Assembly (NCBI RefSeq): GCF_030811835.1
Contig: NZ_JAUSRO010000011.1
Location: 154,858-218,857 of the forward strand
Reading direction: 5' to 3'
Source of the DNA: Variovorax ginsengisoli
Lineage (GTDB): Bacteria > Pseudomonadota > Gammaproteobacteria > Burkholderiales > Burkholderiaceae_C
Length of the DNA: 64,000 bases
The notes under the pieces are model-generated. The model was given only the letters and a program-made list of their open reading frames with translations, was not told the DNA's origin and made no database searches. Positions 59,299 through 64,000 of the stretch are shown here, piece by piece. The stretch's first letter is position 1, and every line of letters begins with the position of its first letter. Position numbers and translations under genes: made by a program.

Positions 59299-60216
59299 TT
59301 ACTCGGTCTTGGCACCGTCAGCTGCTGCAGCTGGCGCGGCTTTGCGGACGCGCTTAACGGCGGGTTTCGAGTCACCGGCACCGCCGGTTGCTTCTGCGGG
59401 CTTGTCGCTGCCATCGGCCGGCGCGGTGTTGCCACCGATCGGGCCACGGGCACCGGCGCGCGGGCCGGAGCTCGGACCACGACGGTCCGAACCCGGACGG
59501 TCGCCACCCGGGCGGCCATCGCGACGCGGACCGCGGGGGCGGCGCTCGTCGTCAGGACGCGGCGTTTCGACGGCCGGCAGATCGTTGCGGCCCAGCGTAT
59601 CGCCCTTGTAGACCCAGACCTTGACGCCGATGACGCCGTAGGTGGTCTTGGCTTCCGAGGTGCCGTAGTCGATGTCGGCGCGCAGGGTGTGAAGCGGCAC
59701 GCGGCCTTCGCGGTACCACTCGCAACGAGCGATTTCGATACCGTTGAGACGACCCGACGACATGATCTTGATGCCCAGTGCACCCAGACGCATGGCGTTC
59801 TGCATCGCACGCTTCATGGCGCGGCGGAACATGATCCGCTTTTCGAGCTGCTGCGTGATGCTGTCGGCGATCAGTTGGGCATCGATTTCGGGCTTGCGCA
59901 CTTCTTCGATGTTCACTGCGACCGGCACACCCAGCTGCTTGCCGAGTTCACGCTTGAGGTTCTCGATGTCTTCGCCCTTCTTGCCGATCACGACGCCCGG
60001 ACGTGCCGAGTAGATCGTGATGCGGGCATTCTTGGCGGGACGCTCGATGAGCACGCGCGAAACGGATGCGTTCTTGAGCTTCTTCTTCAGGTACTCGCGC
60101 ACCTTGATGTCTTCGGCCAGCATGCCGGCGAAGTCTTTGTTGCTGGCGTACCAGCGGCTGGACCAATTGCGGCTGACCGCAAGGCGGAAGCCGGTTGGGT
60201 GGATTTTTTGTCCCAT
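59299..60216 (-). CDS. rpsC: 30S ribosomal protein S3
   Basis: This encodes 305 residues, about 70 more than E. coli S3. The KH domain ([18 protein letters not shown]) is normal, and the C-terminal extension (about 220-305) is rich in Arg, Gly, Pro and Asp, then Ala/Lys. The extension is likely disordered and could bind RNA. The start is the ATG of [12 protein letters not shown]. Confidence 0.96.
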   Translation of the reverse strand: MGQKIHPTGFRLAVSRNWSSRWYASNKDFAGMLAEDIKVREYLKKKLKNASVSRVLIERPAKNARITIYSARPGVVIGKKGEDIENLKRELGKQLGVPVAVNIEEVRKPEIDAQLIADSITQQLEKRIMFRRAMKRAMQNAMRLGALGIKIMSSGRLNGIEIARCEWYREGRVPLHTLRADIDYGTSEAKTTYGVIGVKVWVYKGDTLGRNDLPAVETPRPDDERRPRGPRRDGRPGGDRPGSDRRGPSSGPRAGARGPIGGNTAPADGSDKPAEATGGAGDSKPAVKRVRKAAPAAAADGAKTE

Positions 60217-60230
60217 AGTCTTCCGGCCTC

Positions 60231-60563
60231 TTAGTTGCCAACCGTCACGTACACATGGCACGTGGGCTTGCTGATGCGGTTGCCGCGACCCTTGGCGCGA
60301 GCGGTGAAGCGCTTGAGCGTGGCACCTTGTTCGACGTAGATGGTCTTGACCTTCAGCTCGTCGATATCGGCACCGTCGTTGTGCTCGGCGTTGGCAATCG
60401 CCGACTCGAGCACCTTCTTGATGATCACAGCGGCTTTTTTCTGCGTGAATTGCAGAACGTTCAGCGCTTGATCGACCTTCTTGCCGCGGATGAGGTCCGC
60501 GACCAGACGGCCCTTGTCGACCGACAGGCGGACACCGCGGAGGACTGCACGTGTTTCAGACAT
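60231..60563 (-). CDS. rplV: 50S ribosomal protein L22
   Basis: This encodes 110 residues. [24 protein letters not shown] and the beta-hairpin tip region [21 protein letters not shown] are conserved; the hairpin lines the exit tunnel. It follows rpsS by 9 bp. Confidence 0.97.
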   Translation of the reverse strand: MSETRAVLRGVRLSVDKGRLVADLIRGKKVDQALNVLQFTQKKAAVIIKKVLESAIANAEHNDGADIDELKVKTIYVEQGATLKRFTARAKGRGNRISKPTCHVYVTVGN

Positions 60564-60572
60564 GGTCGTTCC

Positions 60573-60851
60573 TTACTTCTTCTGGACTTTTTTGTCCGCG
60601 GGGTGCCCCTTGAACGTGCGCGTGAGCGCAAATTCGCCGAGCTTGTGGCCGACCATCTGGTCGGTGATGTACACGGGCACGTGTTGCTTGCCGTTGTGCA
60701 CGGCAATGGTCAGACCGATGAACTCGGGCAGAACCATCGAACGACGCGACCAGGTCTTGATCGGCTTCTTGTCCTTGGTCGTCACAGCCTTGTCGGCCTT
60801 GGCCACCAGATGGTGGTCGACGAAAGGACCTTTCTTGAGAGAGCGAGTCAT
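60573..60851 (-). CDS. rpsS: 30S ribosomal protein S19
   Basis: This encodes 92 residues. [14 protein letters not shown] and the C-terminal [17 protein letters not shown] are standard. It sits at the head of the small subunit near S13 and follows rplB by 11 bp. Confidence 0.97.
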   Translation of the reverse strand: MTRSLKKGPFVDHHLVAKADKAVTTKDKKPIKTWSRRSMVLPEFIGLTIAVHNGKQHVPVYITDQMVGHKLGEFALTRTFKGHPADKKVQKK

Positions 60852-60862
60852 TTGCTATCCCC

Positions 60863-61687
60863 TTATTTCTTGCGACGCGACACGATGAAGACCTGCGTGC
60901 GCTTGTTGTTACGGGTGCGATAGCCCTTGGTGAGATTGCCCCACGGGTCGACTGGATGGCGACCTTCACCGGTCTTGCCTTCACCACCACCGTGCGGGTG
61001 GTCCACCGGGTTCATGACCACACCGCGAACGGTCGGACGGATACCCATGTGACGCTTCACACCTGCCTTGCCCAGACGGCGCAGGCTGTGCTCTTCGTTG
61101 GCGACTTCGCCGATCGTAGCGCGGCACTCGACGTGCACGCGACGCACTTCACCCGAACGCATGCGCACTTGGGCGTAGACGCCTTCACGTGCCAGGAGCG
61201 TGGCCGAGGTGCCAGCCGAGCGAGCGATCTGCGCGCCCTTGCCGGGTTGCAGTTCGATGCAATGGATGGTCGAACCCACGGGAATGTTGCGGATCGGCAG
61301 CGTGTTGCCAGCGCGGATCGGGGCTTCCGAACCACTCAGCAGCGTTGCACCGGCTTCCAGACCGCGCGGGGCGATGATGTAGCGGCGCTCGCCGTCGGCG
61401 TAGCACACCAGAGCGATGTGGGCGGTGCGGTTCGGGTCGTACTCGATGCGTTCGACCTTGGCCGGAATGCCGTCCTTGTTGCGCACGAAGTCCACCACAC
61501 GGTAGTGGTGCTTGTGGCCGCCACCCTTGTGACGGGTCGTGATGTGACCGTTGTTGTTACGGCCGGCCTTCTGGAACTGAGGCTCCAGCAGCGCAGCGTG
61601 AGGAGCACCCTTGAACAGGTGGTCCCGCGAGATCTTCACCGCGCCACGTTGGCCCGGCGAAGTCGGCTTCATCTTAATGACGGCCAT
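60863..61687 (-). CDS. rplB: 50S ribosomal protein L2
   Basis: This encodes 274 residues. The C-terminal [18 protein letters not shown] is the peptidyl-transferase-proximal signature. It is of normal length and 2 bp from rplW. Confidence 0.97.
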   Translation of the reverse strand: MAVIKMKPTSPGQRGAVKISRDHLFKGAPHAALLEPQFQKAGRNNNGHITTRHKGGGHKHHYRVVDFVRNKDGIPAKVERIEYDPNRTAHIALVCYADGERRYIIAPRGLEAGATLLSGSEAPIRAGNTLPIRNIPVGSTIHCIELQPGKGAQIARSAGTSATLLAREGVYAQVRMRSGEVRRVHVECRATIGEVANEEHSLRRLGKAGVKRHMGIRPTVRGVVMNPVDHPHGGGEGKTGEGRHPVDPWGNLTKGYRTRNNKRTQVFIVSRRKK

Positions 61688-61689
61688 GA

Positions 61690-62025
61690 TTAAGCACCTT
61701 CCCCGACGAGGTTGAGCTCTTGACCCGGCTTCAGCGTGACATAGGCCTTGCGAACGTTGTCGCGGCGACCGATGGACTTGCCAAAACGCTTGGTCTTGCC
61801 CTTGGTGTTCAGAACCGACACGCCCTGGACTTCGACCTTGAACATCAGTTCAACAGCGGCCTTGATCTCGGGCTTGGTGGCGTCCTGCAGCACCTTGAAA
61901 GTGACGGCATTCGACTTCTCGCCGACCATCGTGGCCTTTTCGGACACGATCGGTGCGACCAGCACGGCCATCAGACGGCCTTCTTCGAACTCGCGTTCGG
62001 CAGGCGTAGGATTCATGCGGCTCAT
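61690..62025 (-). CDS. rplW: 50S ribosomal protein L23
   Basis: This encodes 111 residues. Its ATG overlaps the rplD stop (ATGA). The first 18 residues are an acidic extension ([14 protein letters not shown]) ahead of the usual [12 protein letters not shown] start. It lies by the tunnel exit and binds trigger factor and SRP. Confidence 0.95.
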   Translation of the reverse strand: MSRMNPTPAEREFEEGRLMAVLVAPIVSEKATMVGEKSNAVTFKVLQDATKPEIKAAVELMFKVEVQGVSVLNTKGKTKRFGKSIGRRDNVRKAYVTLKPGQELNLVGEGA

Positions 62026-62642
62026 GCGAACATCTCCTTGAGCTTGTCGACGGCGCCCTTGGTGACGATCACCTTCTTGTAATGCACCAGCGACACCGGA
62101 TCGGCGTAACGCGGCTCGACGACGAGCACGTTCACCAGGTTGCGCGAGGCGAGGTACAGGTTTTCGTCGACTTCTTCGGCGATCACGAGGACCGACGCGA
62201 GGTTCATCGCCTTGAACTTGTCAGCCAGCGGCTTGGTCTTGGGCGAGTCGACCTTGATCGAATCGACCACGGCCAGACGGCCTTCACGAGCGAGTTGCGA
62301 GAGGATGGCGGCCATACCGGCGCGGTACATCTTCTTGTTGATCTTCTGCGTGAAGTTTTCGTCGGGCATGTTCGGGAAAATGCGGCCGCCGCCACGCCAC
62401 AGGGGCGAAGACGTCATACCGGCGCGGGCACGGCCCGTTCCCTTTTGCTTGAAAGGCTTCTTGGTCGAGTGATGGACCTGTTCGCGGTCCTTCTGGGCGC
62501 GCGTGCCTTGGCGGGCGTTGGCCTGGAATGCAACAACGATCTGGTGGACCAGGTCTTCGTTGTAGTCACGGCCGAACACGGTTTCCGGCACGTCGAATTT
62601 CGACGCAGCCTGGCCTTGTTCGTTCAGGAGTTCGAGTTCCAT
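62022..62642 (-). CDS. rplD: 50S ribosomal protein L4
   Basis: This encodes 206 residues. The loop [25 protein letters not shown] enters the tunnel wall (quoted in part as GTGRARAG). In E. coli L4 also represses the S10 operon through its leader. The start overlaps the rplC stop by one base. Confidence 0.97.
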   Translation of the reverse strand: MELELLNEQGQAASKFDVPETVFGRDYNEDLVHQIVVAFQANARQGTRAQKDREQVHHSTKKPFKQKGTGRARAGMTSSPLWRGGGRIFPNMPDENFTQKINKKMYRAGMAAILSQLAREGRLAVVDSIKVDSPKTKPLADKFKAMNLASVLVIAEEVDENLYLASRNLVNVLVVEPRYADPVSLVHYKKVIVTKGAVDKLKEMFA

Positions 62643-63322
62643 TACTTCGCTCCTTCAGCCGCTTGCGGCTTGGCCTTGATGGCGGGACGCACGGTGACGA
62701 AGCCACCCTTCGAACCCGGAATCGCGCCCTTGATCAACAGCAGTTGACGTGCTTCGTCGATGCGGAAGACGTCGAGGTTCTGCGTGGTCACGGTGACGTC
62801 GCCGAGGTGGCCCGTCATCCGCTTGCCCGGGAACACACGGCCCGGATCCTGCGCCATACCGATGGAGCCCGGCACGTTGTGCGAACGGCTGTTACCGTGC
62901 GACGCGCGCTGCGAGCGCATGTTGTGGCGCTTGATGGTGCCAGCGAAGCCCTTACCGATGGAAGTGCCCTGCACGTCCACCTTCTGGCCGACCGCGAACA
63001 CGCTGGCCGCAGCAATCACGCCACCTGCCTTGTGCTGACCAGCCGTTTCGGCGGTCACGCGGAATTCCTGGATGATTTCACCTGCTTGGACACCTGCCTT
63101 GGCAAGGTGGCCGGCTTCAGGCTTGGTCACGCGCGATGCTTTACGCGAGCCAAACGTCACCTGAAGGGCAACGTAGCCGTCGGTTTCTTCCGACTTGATC
63201 TGGGTCACGCGGTTGTTGGACACATCCACCACCGTGACAGGAACTGCGTCCCCGTCATCGGTGAAGAGACGCATCATCCCCACCTTGCGGCCCAGCAACC
63301 CGAGGGAGTTGCTCAGACTCAT
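62642..63322 (-). CDS. rplC: 50S ribosomal protein L3
   Basis: This encodes 226 residues. It begins [18 protein letters not shown] and contains the signature [10 protein letters not shown]...SHGNS...[14 protein letters not shown]. Its ATG has GGAG 8 nt upstream; a frame extension of 14 codons upstream is not used. It is the first gene of the operon here, because rpsJ is in a different unit. Confidence 0.97.
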   Translation of the reverse strand: MSLSNSLGLLGRKVGMMRLFTDDGDAVPVTVVDVSNNRVTQIKSEETDGYVALQVTFGSRKASRVTKPEAGHLAKAGVQAGEIIQEFRVTAETAGQHKAGGVIAAASVFAVGQKVDVQGTSIGKGFAGTIKRHNMRSQRASHGNSRSHNVPGSIGMAQDPGRVFPGKRMTGHLGDVTVTTQNLDVFRIDEARQLLLIKGAIPGSKGGFVTVRPAIKAKPQAAEGAK

Positions 63323-63460
63323 TTGTTTTCTCCAAAAATGGAAGTCCTCTTTCGCCACTGCCACTTCAATTGGCGACAGTGTTGAGCCAGTCAGCCCGGC
63401 TCACGAAAGAAGGTTGATAAAACCCAACCCATCCGGCACGGTTGTGCAAGACGGGCAGAG
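63323..63460 (-). promoter_or_regulatory. 5' leader of the rplC operon, structured
   Basis: About 138 nt lie between the likely transcription start and rplC. Two imperfect hairpins are visible: CACTG...CAGTG at 63356-63381, and GAGCC...GGCTC at 63384-63402. In E. coli L4 binds a leader of similar length, but I see no specific match here. Confidence 0.45.
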
Positions 63461-63466
63461 CCGGCA

Positions 63467-63496
63467 ATTATAGCCCGCATCCAGCAAAGGGTGCAA
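63467..63496 (-). promoter_or_regulatory. Promoter of the rplC operon
   Basis: On the leftward strand TTGCAC (63491-63496), an 18-bp spacer and a perfect TATAAT (63467-63472) follow the upstream terminator. The distance to rplC gives a 5' leader of about 138 nt. Confidence 0.65.
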
Positions 63497-63514
63497 GCCG
63501 CGTCGCCGAAAGAA

Positions 63515-63541
63515 AAGCCCGCCTGCGTAGCAGACGGGCTT
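63515..63541 (-). terminator. Terminator after rpsJ
   Basis: A 12-bp stem with one mismatch (63515-63526 with 63530-63541) and a 3-nt loop is followed on the leftward strand by TTTTCTTT. It lies 22 bp past the rpsJ stop and separates the tuf-rpsJ unit from rplC. Confidence 0.8.
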
Positions 63542-63563
63542 CAAGAGGCAAAGCGCAGTGCGA

Positions 63564-63878
63564 TTACTGCAGCTTGATCTCGACGTCGACGCCAGCCGGC
63601 AGGTCGAGCTTCATCAGCGCGTCCACGGTCTTGTCGGTCGGGTCGACGATGTCCATCAGGCGCTGATGCGTCCGGATTTCGAACTGGTCGCGCGACGTCT
63701 TGTTGACGTGCGGCGAACGCAGGATGTCGAAACGCTTCATGCGGGTCGGCAGGGGCACGGGGCCCTTGACGATCGCGCCGGTGCGCTTGGCGGTGTCCAC
63801 GATTTCAGCGGCCGACTGGTCGATCAGCTTGTAGTCGAACGCCTTCAGGCGGATACGGATCTTTTGCTTGGTTGCCAT
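63564..63878 (-). CDS. rpsJ: 30S ribosomal protein S10
   Basis: This encodes 104 residues. [18 protein letters not shown] and [17 protein letters not shown] are conserved. It also serves as NusE in antitermination. It is 25 bp after the tuf stop and ends at a terminator, so it belongs to the upstream str-type operon. Confidence 0.97.
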   Translation of the reverse strand: MATKQKIRIRLKAFDYKLIDQSAAEIVDTAKRTGAIVKGPVPLPTRMKRFDILRSPHVNKTSRDQFEIRTHQRLMDIVDPTDKTVDALMKLDLPAGVDVEIKLQ

Positions 63879-63903
63879 GACGTGATTCCTTTGTGCGCGC
63901 GAA

Positions 63904-64000
<97 letters not shown>

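Overview
The window is high-GC DNA from a betaproteobacterium, most probably a Comamonadaceae member close to Variovorax or Acidovorax. The evidence is the type of the ribosomal, ATP synthase and lipoate genes, a stripped regulatory PTS (EIIA-Man, HPr and EI only), and dispersed intergenic hairpin repeats. No tRNA, rRNA, CRISPR array or complete insertion sequence is visible. At the left edge a 22-codon tail of an unidentified gene is followed by a strong terminator.

Layout. 0.4-4.1 kb: a small secreted protein, a large multidomain lipoprotein and a membrane protein. 4.3-8.2 kb: an FdhF/YdeP-type molybdopterin oxidoreductase overlapping a catalase-like hemoprotein gene, then a small unknown. 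8.3-11.1 kb: rsmI, yraN-like, diaA-like and dolP-like genes, an order like that of E. coli yraL-yraN-diaA-yraP but without lpoA. 11.2-12.1 kb: a beta-hydroxyacid dehydrogenase. 12.1-17.5 kb: an overlapping three-gene DNA repair operon (metallo-beta-lactamase-fold exonuclease, ATP-dependent ligase, Lhr-like helicase). 17.7-19.7 kb: a membrane sensor diguanylate cyclase. 19.8-26.0 kb: a ribose-type sugar ABC uptake operon with its ROK regulator and a Gfo/Idh/MocA dehydrogenase.

26.1-33.3 kb is the complete F1Fo ATP synthase operon (atpIBEFHAGDC), read leftward from a TATAAT promoter. Divergent from it is DUF493-lipB-lipA (33.4-35.5 kb). Then come an AI-2E-type permease fused to cytoplasmic regulatory-looking domains, a zinc metallopeptidase and an acyl-CoA synthetase-like enzyme. 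41.3-47.0 kb is the least familiar part: a histidine kinase and sigma-54 response regulator followed by a possible sigma-54 promoter, an exported two-repeat protein, an MFS carrier, and a second protein with the same repeat. zwf follows.

48.6-58.2 kb carries a NIPSNAP protein, an MDR oxidoreductase, a ParB-like protein overlapping a SulP transporter, the PTS genes, a lipoprotein, DUF4197, a TlpA-like protein, an acetyltransferase and a peroxiredoxin. 58.3-64.0 kb is the S10-type ribosomal operon from rplC to rpsQ, bounded by terminators, with rpsJ and the end of tuf in a separate upstream unit.

The main unexplained signals are: four copies of a roughly 90-bp hairpin repeat, each abutting the stop codon of a leftward gene and flanking highly expressed cistrons; the two-component/sigma-54/OB-like-repeat cluster; the AI-2E permease fusion; and the divergent DUF4197/tlpA pair whose start codons lie 14 bp apart. 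I see no certain new defence or mobile system.
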